Origin: Ornithinimicrobium flavum
Lineage (GTDB): Bacteria; Actinomycetota; Actinomycetes; Actinomycetales; Dermatophilaceae
Direction of reading: 5' to 3'
NCBI RefSeq assembly: GCF_004526345.1
Contig: NZ_CP038213.1
Span: forward strand, 310,001 to 374,000
DNA length: 64,000 nt
The translations under genes and the position numbers were made by a program. The notes under the pieces are model-generated. The model searched no databases. It had not been told where the DNA came from and worked only from the letters and a program-made list of their open reading frames with translations. Positions 19,010 to 28,278 of the stretch are shown here, piece after piece (position 1 is the stretch's first letter; every line of letters starts with the position of its first letter).

Positions 19010-20812
19010 GTGTCGAAGCACAGCAGCCCGTCCACGGTGGGGTGGGGACAGCGCGCCCTGCTGGCCCTGCTCGCGCTCGTGGTCCTCGCCGCCGGGGTGG
19101 GGGCCTGGCGGCTGCTCACGGACGCGGGTGCCGGGGTCGAGCAGGCCCGGCCCACGGCCTCCGGCGCCGGGGGTGACGAGGCGTCGGCGACGGGGGAGGA
19201 CGCCCGCGCAACGGGGGGCGTCGCCGTCGTTGCCGGCGACGACGGCGACGCGACGGGCGAACCGACGCAGCAGCCGGTCCTGGCCGGTGACCCGGCCTGC
19301 GGGCTGGTGACCGTGTGGGCCGCCCCCGCCCTCCTGCCGGCGGTCGAGGCGGCCGCCACCCGCGTCGGGGACGACTGCCTGGAGTATGCGGTCGTGGCCC
19401 GGGGCTCCGGTGCGGCTCAGTCCGAGCTGCGCGCCGGCACGGCCCCCGACGTCTGGGTGCCCGACTCGCTCGCCTGGCCGGCCCTGGTGGCGGCGGAGGG
19501 GGTGCAGCTCGAGGTCGGCCCGATGCTCGCCTCCAGCCCCGTCCTGCTCACCGGCGTGCCGGAGGCGGTCGAGGGGCTGGCCGGGCTCGGGATCGACGAG
19601 GGGTCGACGTGGGCCGACCTCCTGGGGCAGTACCAGCAGCTCGCCGCCGCCGGCCCGGACGCCCCCGTCGCGCTGCGGGTCGGCGACCCGCGCGTCGACC
19701 CCGCCTCCATGGCCCTGCTCGCCAGCACCTCGGCCCAGCTCGGCGGGTGGACGTCCGGCGAAGGACCGGGGCGGCGGCTGCTGGTGACCCTGGCCCAGAC
19801 CGCGGTCCAGGGAGACCCGTTGTCGGCCGTGCGGGCCGACCCGCGCAGCCTGGTCCCCGCCACCGAGCAGCAGATCGGCACGGCCGTCGAGCAGGGAGCC
19901 CCGCTGCAGGGCCTGGCCCTCGCCGGCGGGTCCGGCGTGGTCCGGATGCCCTTCGTCCGGCTGGGTGACCCGGGTGAGCTGGCTGACGCGGTCGACGCGC
20001 TGGAGCGCGAGCTGACCGGCGACCAGGCCGCCCAGGACCTCGCCGAGCTGCACCTGCGGGCCGGGGCGGACGGCCCGGCCCCGGGCGTGCGGGGTGTCCC
20101 GGAGGACCTGACCACCGACCAGGCCGAGGCCGACCCGCAGGAGACCCTGGCGCTGGCCCGGACCTGGACGGTCGTCGCCCCGCAGTCCCGCATCCTGGCG
20201 CTCATCGACGTCTCCGGCTCCATGGCGGCCGAAGCCGGGGACGGCCAGACCCGGATCGACCTGACGCGGGCCGCGACGCAGACCGCGCTGTCGGTCATCC
20301 CGCAGCAGACCGCGATCGGGTTGTGGTGGTTCGCGACCTCCCTGGACGGGGACACCGACCACGTCGAGGCGGTGCCGATGCGCGCCCTCAACCAGGAGGT
20401 GCGCAGCGGGGTCACCCAGCAGGAGGCGCTCCTCGCCGAGACCGAGGACCTCACCGTCGACTCGCTCCGGGGCGACACCGGCCTCAACGACTCGCTGTGG
20501 GCCGCCTACCAGCACATGCAGGCCGAGGGGGACGCCTCCTCGATCAGCTCGGTGCTGCTGCTGACCGACGGGATCAACGACGACTCCACGGGCGGGTTGT
20601 CCGACGACGAGGTCGTCGAGCTGCTCTCCCAGGCGCGGGAGAGCGGTGACCGGCCGGTGACCGTCGTGCTCATCGGGATGGGGCCCGACGTCGACGAGGA
20701 GGCGCTGGCCCGGCTCGCGTCCGCGGCCGGCGGCGAGTCCTTCGTGCTGAGCGACCCGCGCGAGCTCCCGCAGGTCTTCGTCGACGTCGTCGCCCGCCGC
20801 GCCGCCGGCTGA
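19010..20812 (+). CDS. Membrane-anchored von Willebrand A protein with solute-binding-like domain
   Basis: This 600-residue protein starts at GTG 19010 behind GGAGTAGGG; an earlier GTG at 19001 is too close to it. A signal anchor lies at about 13-35, then a 45-residue Ala/Gly/Asp-rich linker. Residues about 80-370 resemble a periplasmic-binding-protein fold (VTVWAAPALLPAVEAAA, APDVWVPDSLAW). A VWA domain follows with the MIDAS motif DVSGS near 400, the Thr of GDTGLNDSLW and LLLTDGINDD. VWA domains bind partners through a metal ion, so it probably works outside the cell membrane as an adhesion or complex-assembly protein; the ligand is unknown. Confidence 0.85.
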   Translation: MSKHSSPSTVGWGQRALLALLALVVLAAGVGAWRLLTDAGAGVEQARPTASGAGGDEASATGEDARATGGVAVVAGDDGDATGEPTQQPVLAGDPACGLVTVWAAPALLPAVEAAATRVGDDCLEYAVVARGSGAAQSELRAGTAPDVWVPDSLAWPALVAAEGVQLEVGPMLASSPVLLTGVPEAVEGLAGLGIDEGSTWADLLGQYQQLAAAGPDAPVALRVGDPRVDPASMALLASTSAQLGGWTSGEGPGRRLLVTLAQTAVQGDPLSAVRADPRSLVPATEQQIGTAVEQGAPLQGLALAGGSGVVRMPFVRLGDPGELADAVDALERELTGDQAAQDLAELHLRAGADGPAPGVRGVPEDLTTDQAEADPQETLALARTWTVVAPQSRILALIDVSGSMAAEAGDGQTRIDLTRAATQTALSVIPQQTAIGLWWFATSLDGDTDHVEAVPMRALNQEVRSGVTQQEALLAETEDLTVDSLRGDTGLNDSLWAAYQHMQAEGDASSISSVLLLTDGINDDSTGGLSDDEVVELLSQARESGDRPVTVVLIGMGPDVDEEALARLASAAGGESFVLSDPRELPQVFVDVVARRAAG

Positions 20813-20837
20813 CGGGGGGCTCTGCCAGGATGCGGTC

Positions 20838-21883
20838 ATGACGACCGAACGCGCCCCGATCGAGCTGACGACCGTCCCCATGGAGCGGCTCCGGGTGGCC
20901 GTGCGCCTTGCCGGGGAGCCGGACCGGCCGGTGCTCGTGCTCCTGCACGGCAACGTCTCGTCCTCCGCCTTCTTCGAGCACCTCATGCGCGACCTGGCCG
21001 ACGACTTCCGTCTGGTCGCCCCGGACTTCCGGGGCTACGGCGACTCCGAGCGGCGGGCCATCGACGCGACCCGGGGGGTGGCCGACCTGTCCGACGACGT
21101 CGCCGCCCTCCTGGACGCGCTGGAGGTCGAGGGACCCGTCGACGTGCTGGGCTGGTCGGCGGGGGGCAACGTGGCGATGCAGCTGGCGCTCGACCACCCG
21201 CATCGCGTCCGCCGCCTCGTGCTGGAGGCTCCCGGGAGCCCCTTCGGCTTCGGCGGCACCACCGGGCCGGACGGTCGCCCCGTCGCCGACGACTTCGCGG
21301 GCAGCGGCGGCGGGACGGCCAACCCGCAGTTCTGCCAGGCCCTGGCCACCGGGGACCGCAGTGACGAGCCCACCAGCCCCCGGGCCACGCTCAAGGCGTT
21401 CTACGTCCGGCCGGGCTTCACCTTCGACGCGGCGGACGAGGAGGCCTACGTCGAGGCCATGCTCACGACCTCCGTCGGGGACGACATCTACCCCGGCGAC
21501 CTGACGCAGAGCCCGCACTGGCCCGGTGTCGCCCCCGGCCGGACGGGCATGAACAACGCCCTGTCCCCGAAGTACCTCGACCAGGGGGCCTTCGGCGACC
21601 GCGACCCGGCCCCGGAGGTGCTGTGGATCCGGGGCGCGGAGGACCAGATCGTCTCCGACACCTCGATGTTCGACCTGGCGCAGCTGGGCAAGTTCGGCGC
21701 CGTGCCCGGTTACCCCGGCGAGGAGGTCTGCCCGACCCAGCCGATGGTCTCCCAGACCCGGGCCGTCCTGGAGCGGGCCGGGCGGTTCACCGAGGTCGTC
21801 TCCCCGGTGTCGGGCACAGCCCGCACCTGGAGCAGCGCGAGCGTTTCGCCGCGGACGTGCGGACCTTCCTGCAGCGGGACTGA
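20838..21883 (+). CDS. Alpha/beta hydrolase, frame broken near the C-terminus
   Basis: The protein has the oxyanion region LLHGNVSSSAFFEHLM, the strand LVAPDFRGYGDS and the nucleophile elbow GWSAGGNVAMQL. As sequenced, the frame leaves the family after TEVVSP. Adding one C to the run at 21802-21805 restores GVGHSPHLEQRERFAADVRTFLQRD with the catalytic His and a stop at 21883. A base-calling loss is more likely than real inactivation. The substrate is unknown; the protein is about 350 residues when repaired. Confidence 0.85.
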
Positions 21884-21898
21884 GCAGGGCTCCCGAGG

Positions 21899-22615
21899 TC
21901 AGTCCAGCGGCGTCGCCAGGGCGGCCTCCAGCGCGATGGTCACCATGTCGCCGAAGGTCTGCTCGCGCTCCTGCGCGCTCGTCTCCTCACCGGTGACGAT
22001 GTGGTCGGAGACCGTCATGATCCCCAGCGCCCGGCGGCCGTGCTGTGCGGCCAGGGTGTAGATCTCCGCGGCCTCCATCTCGACCGCGACGACGCCGTAC
22101 TCCACGATCTTCTGGGTCAGCTCGGGGCGGGCGTGGTAGAAGCTGTCGGAGCTGAAGACCGTGCCGACGAGGTGGCGCGCGCCCGCCTGCTCCGCCGCTT
22201 CGACCGCGGCGCGGAGCAGCGCGAAGTCGGCCGTGGCGGGGTACTGGTAGCCCTGGAAGCGCAGCGCGTTCATCGAGCTGTCGGTCGCGGCCGCCTGCGC
22301 GATGACGACGTCGCGCACGGCCAGCCGCTCGGTGAGCGCCCCGCACGAGCCGACCCGGATCAGCTGCTGCACGTCATACTCGCGGATCAGCTCGTTGACG
22401 TAGATCGAGGCCGACGGCTGCCCCATACCCGTGCCCTGCACGGAGACCCGCTCGCCGCGGTAGGTGCCGGTGAAGCCGAGCATGCCGCGGACCTCGGAGT
22501 AGCACTCGGCGTCCTCGAGGAAGTGCTCGGCGATCCAGCGGGCCCGCAGGGGGTCGCCGGGCAGGAGGATCCGGGGGGCGATCTGGCCGGGCTGGGCGGC
22601 GATGTGGGTGCTCAC
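21899..22615 (-). CDS. deoD: Purine nucleoside phosphorylase, DeoD type
   Basis: The 238-residue enzyme phosphorolyses purine (deoxy)nucleosides to base and (deoxy)ribose-1-phosphate in purine salvage. It belongs to the hexameric DeoD type: [22 protein letters not shown] at the N-terminus, the phosphate site RVGSCGAL, the sugar-binding [14 protein letters not shown] and the catalytic Asp in [10 protein letters not shown]. The length equals the family norm. The start is GTG 22615. It is convergent with the hydrolase and divergent from the glycosyltransferase. Confidence 0.95.
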   Translation of the reverse strand: MSTHIAAQPGQIAPRILLPGDPLRARWIAEHFLEDAECYSEVRGMLGFTGTYRGERVSVQGTGMGQPSASIYVNELIREYDVQQLIRVGSCGALTERLAVRDVVIAQAAATDSSMNALRFQGYQYPATADFALLRAAVEAAEQAGARHLVGTVFSSDSFYHARPELTQKIVEYGVVAVEMEAAEIYTLAAQHGRRALGIMTVSDHIVTGEETSAQEREQTFGDMVTIALEAALATPLD

Positions 22616-22701
22616 GGACAGACAGGGTATGCGGTGCCGACCGACCGGGGCCTCCCCGCGTCGCTCCCGGCCCCGCCCTGCGTGGGGTTTACTTGCTGAC
22701 C

Positions 22702-24660
22702 ATGACCGCGGCGATCGGCACGAGCACCGGCCTGCGGACGCTCGTGGGGGACCGGTTGCGGCACGCCGACCCCGCCCTGCTGCGGGCGCTGGCCCTGCGC
22801 ACCCGGCACGACGTCGTGCTCGACGCGCTGCGGGGGCGGTCGACCGTCGCCGCCGGGCTGTCCCTCGCGGCGGCGCTGGCCGGGATGGGCCGGTCCGGGG
22901 AGGAGCTCGCCGAGGCCGTCGGGATCTACGAGCAGGTGCTGGACGTCGAGGGCCCGCGGGCGCTGCCGTCCGTGGACCAGCGGCACCTGGTGCAGGCGGC
23001 CTTCCTGGCCGGCCGGCACGACCTGGTGGAGCGGGGGCTGGCCGAGCTGCCGCGACTGACCGACGCGGTCGTCTCCGGGTTGCGGGCCGACCTGGCGAAC
23101 CCGGCCGTCGGCGGTGCGGGCGCGCTGCCCCACGCCCGGTGGGTCGAGCTCTTCGGGGAGCGCTTCGTGCGGCGGGGCCTGGCGGCGCCGCGGGTCGCGG
23201 CGGACGGTCCATGCCTCTTCGACGGGCTCGGGCTGGAGCCGGGCAGGACCGTCGACGGGCCGCTGGTGAGCGTCGTCGTGCCCGCCTACCGGCCCGACGA
23301 GGGGCTCCTCACCTCCGTGCGCTCGGTCCTGGCGCAGAGCCACACCCGTCTCGAGGTGCTGCTCGTCGACGACCGCTCGGGCGAGGAGTTCGACGAGCTG
23401 TTCGCCCGGGCCGAGGCGCTGGACCCGCGGGTGCGGCTCCTGCGGATGGAACGCAACGGCGGGTCCTACCTGGCCCGCAACGCCGCGCTCGAGCAGTCGG
23501 CCGGCGAGCTGGTGACGACCCAGGACGCCGACGACTGGAGCCACCCGGAGCGGCTGGCCGCGCAGGTGGCGGCGATGGAGGGGGCGCCGGGTGCCGTGGC
23601 GAGCCGGAGCGCGGCGATCCGGTGCCGGCCGGACCTGACCCGGCAGTGGTTCGGCTACAGCCCGGAGCGGATGAACGCGAGCTCGCTCATGGTCCGGCGC
23701 GAGGTGCTGGAGCGGCTCGGTGGCTTCGACCGCATCCGCAAGGGGGCGGACAGCGAGATGATCGAGCGGCTCCGCCTGCTGGGGGAGGGCGCGCTGGTCG
23801 ACGTCGCGCTGCCGCTGGCGGTCACGAGGCTGGCCGACGGGTCGTTGTCGCGGGCCGACTTCAGCCTCGGGCGGCACAGCCCCGATCGGGTGCTCTTCCG
23901 AAGCGCCTTCCGGTGGTGGCACGCGCAGGTCGCTTCGCGGGAGGGGGCGGGTCCGGTGCCGGGGGTGGACGTGGTGCCGGGTGCCAGGCTGCCGGGGGTC
24001 GTGGTGCCGGGTGGCGAGGCCCCAGGTGTGGAGGCGCTGCGGGTGGAGCGGGACGGGCGTCGGCCCTTCCCGGTGCCGAGGTCGTTCCGGCGCGGGCTGC
24101 CCGGGGAGGAGGTGACGCGGACGGCATACCCCGTGGTGGTGCTCACCGACCTCTCTGCGCCGCTGCCCCATGTCGCGGCGGCGGCGGCGAGCGGCGGGCC
24201 CGGCACGGTGGCCGTGCTCGGGCGGGAGAGCTTCCTGCGCGGGGTCGAGGACGTGCCCGCGTGGCACCCGACGTGCCCGCGTGGCGCGGGGCGGGACGGC
24301 GTGGTCGACCTCGTCACCGACGCCGACCCGGTCCGGGCCGAGGTGCTCGTCGTGACCGACGCAGCCCTGCTGGCCCTCCCGGCGCTCCCGCTGCCCGCGG
24401 TGACGGCGGGCGAGGTGCTCGTCGTGGCGACGCTCCCCGGCGCGGGTGAGCCGCCCCGGGATCTGGAGGAGGCGGGCCGCACCGTCCGCGACTGGATCGG
24501 CGTCCCGCCGGTCTGGGTGGCCCGGGACGCCGCCGACCAGCAGGCCTGGGCCACCGACGGCTGGCACCTCCCCCTCATCCCCGACCTCCCCCTCCTTTCC
24601 GACCTCCCCCTCCTTTCCGACCGGACGCGCGTTCCTGCCACACCGGACGCGCGTTCCTGA
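22702..24660 (+). CDS. GT-A (family 2) glycosyltransferase with helical N-terminal domain
   Basis: The 652-residue protein has a helical N-terminal domain of about 185 residues, then a GT2 domain: [33 protein letters not shown], the metal-binding DADDW and [17 protein letters not shown]. The C-terminal 250 residues are less conserved and end in a repetitive stretch (LPLLSD twice) and PDARS, the last five codons and stop being supplied by the dispersed repeat. It probably transfers a sugar to a cell-surface glycan, fitting the rhamnose genes 10 kb away. ATG 22702 was chosen over the upstream TTG. Confidence 0.9.
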   Translation: MTAAIGTSTGLRTLVGDRLRHADPALLRALALRTRHDVVLDALRGRSTVAAGLSLAAALAGMGRSGEELAEAVGIYEQVLDVEGPRALPSVDQRHLVQAAFLAGRHDLVERGLAELPRLTDAVVSGLRADLANPAVGGAGALPHARWVELFGERFVRRGLAAPRVAADGPCLFDGLGLEPGRTVDGPLVSVVVPAYRPDEGLLTSVRSVLAQSHTRLEVLLVDDRSGEEFDELFARAEALDPRVRLLRMERNGGSYLARNAALEQSAGELVTTQDADDWSHPERLAAQVAAMEGAPGAVASRSAAIRCRPDLTRQWFGYSPERMNASSLMVRREVLERLGGFDRIRKGADSEMIERLRLLGEGALVDVALPLAVTRLADGSLSRADFSLGRHSPDRVLFRSAFRWWHAQVASREGAGPVPGVDVVPGARLPGVVVPGGEAPGVEALRVERDGRRPFPVPRSFRRGLPGEEVTRTAYPVVVLTDLSAPLPHVAAAAASGGPGTVAVLGRESFLRGVEDVPAWHPTCPRGAGRDGVVDLVTDADPVRAEVLVVTDAALLALPALPLPAVTAGEVLVVATLPGAGEPPRDLEEAGRTVRDWIGVPPVWVARDAADQQAWATDGWHLPLIPDLPLLSDLPLLSDRTRVPATPDARS

Positions 24661-24715
24661 CGCTTTTCCACAGGTATGCCGTCCCCTGGCCTGTGGAAAA
24701 CCGTCCAGAACGCGC
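24642..24715. repeat. Dispersed repeat pair between convergent genes
   Basis: CCGGACGCGCGTTCCTGACG runs into TTTTCCACA (24664-24672). An oppositely oriented unit follows: TGTGGAAAA (24692-24700), CCGTCC, AGAACGCGCGTCCGG. An extra CCGGACGCGCGTTCCTG unit lies just upstream. The pair could form a long hairpin between the two convergent genes and might also act as a terminator. The first part encodes the PDARS end of the glycosyltransferase. Confidence 0.88.
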
Positions 24716-24735
24716 GTCCGGTTGGGGGAGGGGGG

Positions 24736-26055
24736 TCAGCCGGTGGCGGGGGTGACCCGCAGGACCTCGTCGCGGCCGTCCCCGTTGGACGTCGTGACCC
24801 ACAGGGCACCGTCCGGGGCGAGGGTGAGCGACCGAAGCCGGCCGTGGGTGCCGTCTAGCTCGCTCATCCGCTCGACACCCGTGACGCTCTCACCGTCGAC
24901 CCGCAGGACGCTCACCCCCGACCCCTTCAGCTCGGCCACGGCCAGCGAGCCCTCCCAGTCGCCCCACTGCCCACCCTCGAGGAACGCGGCGCCGCTGGTG
25001 GCGTGCGTGGGCCGGCCGCTGCTCCAGACCGCCTCGACCGCGTCGGGGAACGCGTCCAGGTCGGTCATCGGGACGCCCTCGTCGTAGCCGGGGCCGGGGT
25101 CCCAGCCGTAGTTCGCCCCCGGGACGATCACGTTGACCTCGTCGTCGACGTCGGGGCCGTGCTCGACCGACCAGACCACGCCGACACCGGGCACGCCGTC
25201 CTCGACCCCGGGCTGCGCGGCGAGCCCCTGGACGTTGCGGTGCCCGGTCGTGAGCACCCGCGGGTCGGCACCCTCGACGAACGGTGCCTCGGGCAGCGGG
25301 TCGCCGTCGGCAGTCACCGCGAGGACCTTGCCGCCCAGCGAGATCAGGGACTGGGAGGTGTCGGCGTCGGCGGCGTCCCCGGTCCCCACGAGGAGCACCT
25401 GGCCGTCCTCCGACAGCAGCAGCCGGCAGCCGCTGTGCCGGCCGGTCGTGATCGGCAGACCCTCGACGACGACGTCCTCCACCTCCGCCGACGGGCCCGC
25501 GGTGTCGAGCCGCAGCCGCACGACGCGCACGTCCCGTGGCGCCCCACCGTTGCCCTGGCTGGCGTAGCAGGCGTAGATCCGCCCGTCCTCGGCGAAGGTG
25601 GGCGAGACCGCCAGCCCCATGAGCCCGCCCTCCCCCTGCGCGAAGAGGTCGTCCAGCGCCGGACCCACCTCCTGCGGCTCGCCGCCGGCCGGGACGACGA
25701 GCAGCCGCCCGCCGCGCTCACCCACGAGGGCGGCGCCGTCGGGCAGCAGCTGGACGTCCCACGGTATGTCGAGCCCGCTCGCCACTACCTCCACGTCCAG
25801 CTCGGGTATGCCGTCCGCCTGCGCCCCGGTCGTCGTGGCCACCCCGGACTCCTCGGGTCGCCCGGACTCCTCGGGCCCGGACTCCTCGGGCCCGGTCTCC
25901 TCAGGCGCTGTCCCGGGCAGCGCTCCTTCCGTCCCACCCGTCCCGTCCGTCCTGCCCGTCGTCGGGTCGCCGGACCCCGGGCCGTCACCCGTCCCCCCGG
26001 TGCACCCGGCGAGCAGCAGGGCTCCGGCCAGGACCAGGGCGGGCGCGGACCTCAT
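24736..26055 (-). CDS. PQQ-dependent sugar dehydrogenase-type lipoprotein
   Basis: The 439-residue protein has a lipoprotein signal (ALLLAGC, Cys18), a 55-residue low-complexity linker rich in Gly/Thr and repeated PEESG, then a GSDH-type beta-propeller. Recognisable are DIPWDVQLLPDG, VGERGGRLLVV, GEGGLMGLAVSPTF, TGRHSGCRLL, HRNVQGLA, VEHGPDVDDEVN, NYGWDPGPGY and THATSGAAFL. Family enzymes oxidise glucose or other aldoses with PQQ, or related substrates. PQQ synthesis genes are not in the window. It should be anchored outside the membrane. Confidence 0.93.
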   Translation of the reverse strand: MRSAPALVLAGALLLAGCTGGTGDGPGSGDPTTGRTDGTGGTEGALPGTAPEETGPEESGPEESGRPEESGVATTTGAQADGIPELDVEVVASGLDIPWDVQLLPDGAALVGERGGRLLVVPAGGEPQEVGPALDDLFAQGEGGLMGLAVSPTFAEDGRIYACYASQGNGGAPRDVRVVRLRLDTAGPSAEVEDVVVEGLPITTGRHSGCRLLLSEDGQVLLVGTGDAADADTSQSLISLGGKVLAVTADGDPLPEAPFVEGADPRVLTTGHRNVQGLAAQPGVEDGVPGVGVVWSVEHGPDVDDEVNVIVPGANYGWDPGPGYDEGVPMTDLDAFPDAVEAVWSSGRPTHATSGAAFLEGGQWGDWEGSLAVAELKGSGVSVLRVDGESVTGVERMSELDGTHGRLRSLTLAPDGALWVTTSNGDGRDEVLRVTPATG

Positions 26056-26140
26056 ACCCAGAGACTAGACACGTGGACGCCGCGTGTCGCCCCGCCCGCC
26101 GCTCCCCTCGGACCGGCCGGACGGCCCGCCCTCTCCCGCC

Positions 26141-26947
26141 TCAGCCGGGGGGCCGCGCGCTCCCCGGCAGCCGGGACCGGTCCGACGTCGCGAGCCGGGC
26201 CAGCAGCCGGAGCTGCAGGCGCCGCTCCCGGGCCAGGACCCGGCGCGACCCAGGATCCGCGACCGGGGTGAGCAGCCGCTTGCCGGCCGCGACCGCGGCC
26301 CGGTCGTGGACGCTGAGCTCCCGGGCCAGCTCGACCGCTCCGGCCACCGCGTCCTCGGCGACCCGCGTGACGAGGCCGAGACGGGCGGCCTCGGCCCCCG
26401 TCAGGGTCCGCGCGGTGAGCGTGAGCTCCTTGGCCACGTCGGCGGGCACGAGCTCCCGGAGGGTCGCCGCGCCCGACATGTCCGGCACCAGCCCCCACCG
26501 GGTTTCACGCACCGACCACTGCGCGTCCGGCGTGCTCACCCGGGCGTCGGCGCCGAGCGCCAGCTGCAGCCCTGCCCCCAGGCAGTGGCCGTGCACCGCG
26601 GCGACGACGGGGACGGGCAGGCGACGCCACCCCCAGCAGGCCTCCTGGAAGACGTTCGTCCCCCACCACGGGCGCGGGACGAAGCGGTGGGCGATCCCCA
26701 CCGGCTGCGCGAGGGCCGACCCCAGGTCCAGCCCGGCGCAGAAGGCGTCCCCGGCCCCCGAGACGACGACCGCGCGCAGGCCGTCGACCCGGCGCAGCAG
26801 GCGGGCCGCCCCGACGAGGTCGTCGAGCATCCCCAGGGTGAGGGCGTTGAGCTTGTCCGGCCGCGCCAGCCGCACGTGGGCCAGCCCGTCCTCGACCCGG
26901 ACGTCGAGGTGACCGGAGGGCGGGGATGAGGTGGTCCGGGTCGGCAT
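26141..26947 (-). CDS. Enoyl-CoA hydratase/isomerase family protein
   Basis: The 268-residue crotonase-fold protein has the oxyanion-hole segments GAGDAFCAGLDLGSA and VHGHCLGAGLQLALGADARV and the acidic region SVRETRWGLVPDMSGAATL. It should hydrate or isomerise an enoyl-CoA substrate; which one is not visible. The length is normal. The start ATG lies inside a GGTATGCC octamer. It is followed downstream by the PQQ-type gene on the same strand, with no coupling. Confidence 0.93.
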   Translation of the reverse strand: MPTRTTSSPPSGHLDVRVEDGLAHVRLARPDKLNALTLGMLDDLVGAARLLRRVDGLRAVVVSGAGDAFCAGLDLGSALAQPVGIAHRFVPRPWWGTNVFQEACWGWRRLPVPVVAAVHGHCLGAGLQLALGADARVSTPDAQWSVRETRWGLVPDMSGAATLRELVPADVAKELTLTARTLTGAEAARLGLVTRVAEDAVAGAVELARELSVHDRAAVAAGKRLLTPVADPGSRRVLARERRLQLRLLARLATSDRSRLPGSARPPG

Positions 26948-26991
26948 ACCCCCAGCCTGTCAGACCCGGCCCCACCGGACGGGAGGGCCCG

Positions 26992-28236
26992 TCAGACCCT
27001 CGTCCCAGGCTCCAGCCGGGCCCCGGCCTCGACCCTCGCGCCGCGGCCGACGACGCTGTCCTGGCCCACGAGGGCGATGGCCTCGTCGGTCAGGCGGGTG
27101 CCTGCGGGTGCCGCCCCGACCTGCGCCCCGCGCCCGATCCGGGCGCCCCGGTCGACGACGGCCGTCCGCACCTGCGCGCCCGCCTCGACCAGGACGTCCT
27201 CGAGCAGCACGCTGTCCTCGACCACGGCGCCGGCCTGGACCTCGACGCCTGGTCCCAGCACCGACCTGACCACCCGCCCACGCACGCGCGAGCCCGGCCC
27301 CAGCATGGCGTCGACGATCTCCGACCCCTCGCCGATCCACCCCGGCCGCCCCGCGATCGCCGGCCCGAGGACCGGCCGCCCCGGGTGGTCGAAGACGTCG
27401 ACCCGACCCGCGAGCAGGTCCCGGTGGGCCTGCAGGTAGGCCTGCGGGCGGCCGACGTCCTTCCAGTAGCCGCTCATCGGCTCGGCGTAGACCCGGCCCC
27501 GCGCGACCAGCGCCGGCAGCAGGTGGTCGCCGAAGTCGCCGAGCCCGGTGTCGCCCGGCTCCTCGGCCTCGCTGTGCACCTCGCGGCGCAGCCGTTCGAG
27601 CTCGGTGAGCAGCCCCTCGGGGCGGTAGAGGAAGATCTCGGTCGCCACGGTGCCGATCTCGGGCTGGCCGTCCGGCTTGTAGTCGACCTTGCCGACCCGC
27701 CCGTCGGCGCTGTGGACCACCATCTGGTGCGCCGCCTCCTGCACGCCGACCTCGGCGGTCACGAGGGTCGCCTCGGCGCCTCGCTCCAGGTGCCGTGCGA
27801 TGACCGGCTGCAGGTCGAGGCTGAAGATCGAGTCGGCCGACATGACGACGAGCACGTCGGGGGCGAAGACGCGGATGGCCTCCCGCATGCGGAACAGGCC
27901 GTCGGCGTTGCCGTGGCTGAACCCGGTCTCGTGGGCCGTTCCCGCACCCTCCTCCGGTGTGATCCGCCGGAAGCCGCCGCGCGTCCGGTCGAGGTCCCAC
28001 GGCCGCCCGCCCGCCAGGTAGGTGTCGAGCGAGCTGGACTGGAACTGCACGGACACCCAGACGTCGGAGATCCCGGACGCGGCCAGGCAGGACAGGGGGA
28101 AGTCGATGAGGGAGTGGGTGGCCGCGAAGGGCAGCGCCGGCTTGGCGCGCTCGCGGGTGAGGACGTCCATCCGGCTGCCCTGGCCGCCGGCCTGGACGAC
28201 GGCGAGGGTGCGAAGACCCGTGGGGAGGCTGGTCAC
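26992..28236 (-). CDS. Glucose-1-phosphate adenylyltransferase-like nucleotidyltransferase
   Basis: The 414-residue protein has an N-terminal sugar-phosphate nucleotidyltransferase domain (VVQAGGQGSRMDVLTRERAKPALPFA, the GlgC-type signature with active-site Lys; SADSIFSLDL; SGYWKDVGRPQAYLQAH) and a C-terminal left-handed beta-helix of hexapeptide repeats (about 295-410). This is the layout of GlgC, which makes ADP-glucose for glycogen. GlgC orthologues share longer stretches, so this may be a paralogue acting on another sugar phosphate. The promoter region lies before the GTC-rich start at 28236. Confidence 0.88.
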   Translation of the reverse strand: MTSLPTGLRTLAVVQAGGQGSRMDVLTRERAKPALPFAATHSLIDFPLSCLAASGISDVWVSVQFQSSSLDTYLAGGRPWDLDRTRGGFRRITPEEGAGTAHETGFSHGNADGLFRMREAIRVFAPDVLVVMSADSIFSLDLQPVIARHLERGAEATLVTAEVGVQEAAHQMVVHSADGRVGKVDYKPDGQPEIGTVATEIFLYRPEGLLTELERLRREVHSEAEEPGDTGLGDFGDHLLPALVARGRVYAEPMSGYWKDVGRPQAYLQAHRDLLAGRVDVFDHPGRPVLGPAIAGRPGWIGEGSEIVDAMLGPGSRVRGRVVRSVLGPGVEVQAGAVVEDSVLLEDVLVEAGAQVRTAVVDRGARIGRGAQVGAAPAGTRLTDEAIALVGQDSVVGRGARVEAGARLEPGTRV

Positions 28237-28278
28237 CGTCCTACGGTAGGCGCTCCGCGCCCCGTGCGGGGCGCGACG

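Noticed and set aside
18053..20986. 977-residue minus-strand open frame
   Set aside because: It is antisense to the NUDIX and VWA genes, with a low-complexity Gly/Arg/Pro-rich product and no motif.
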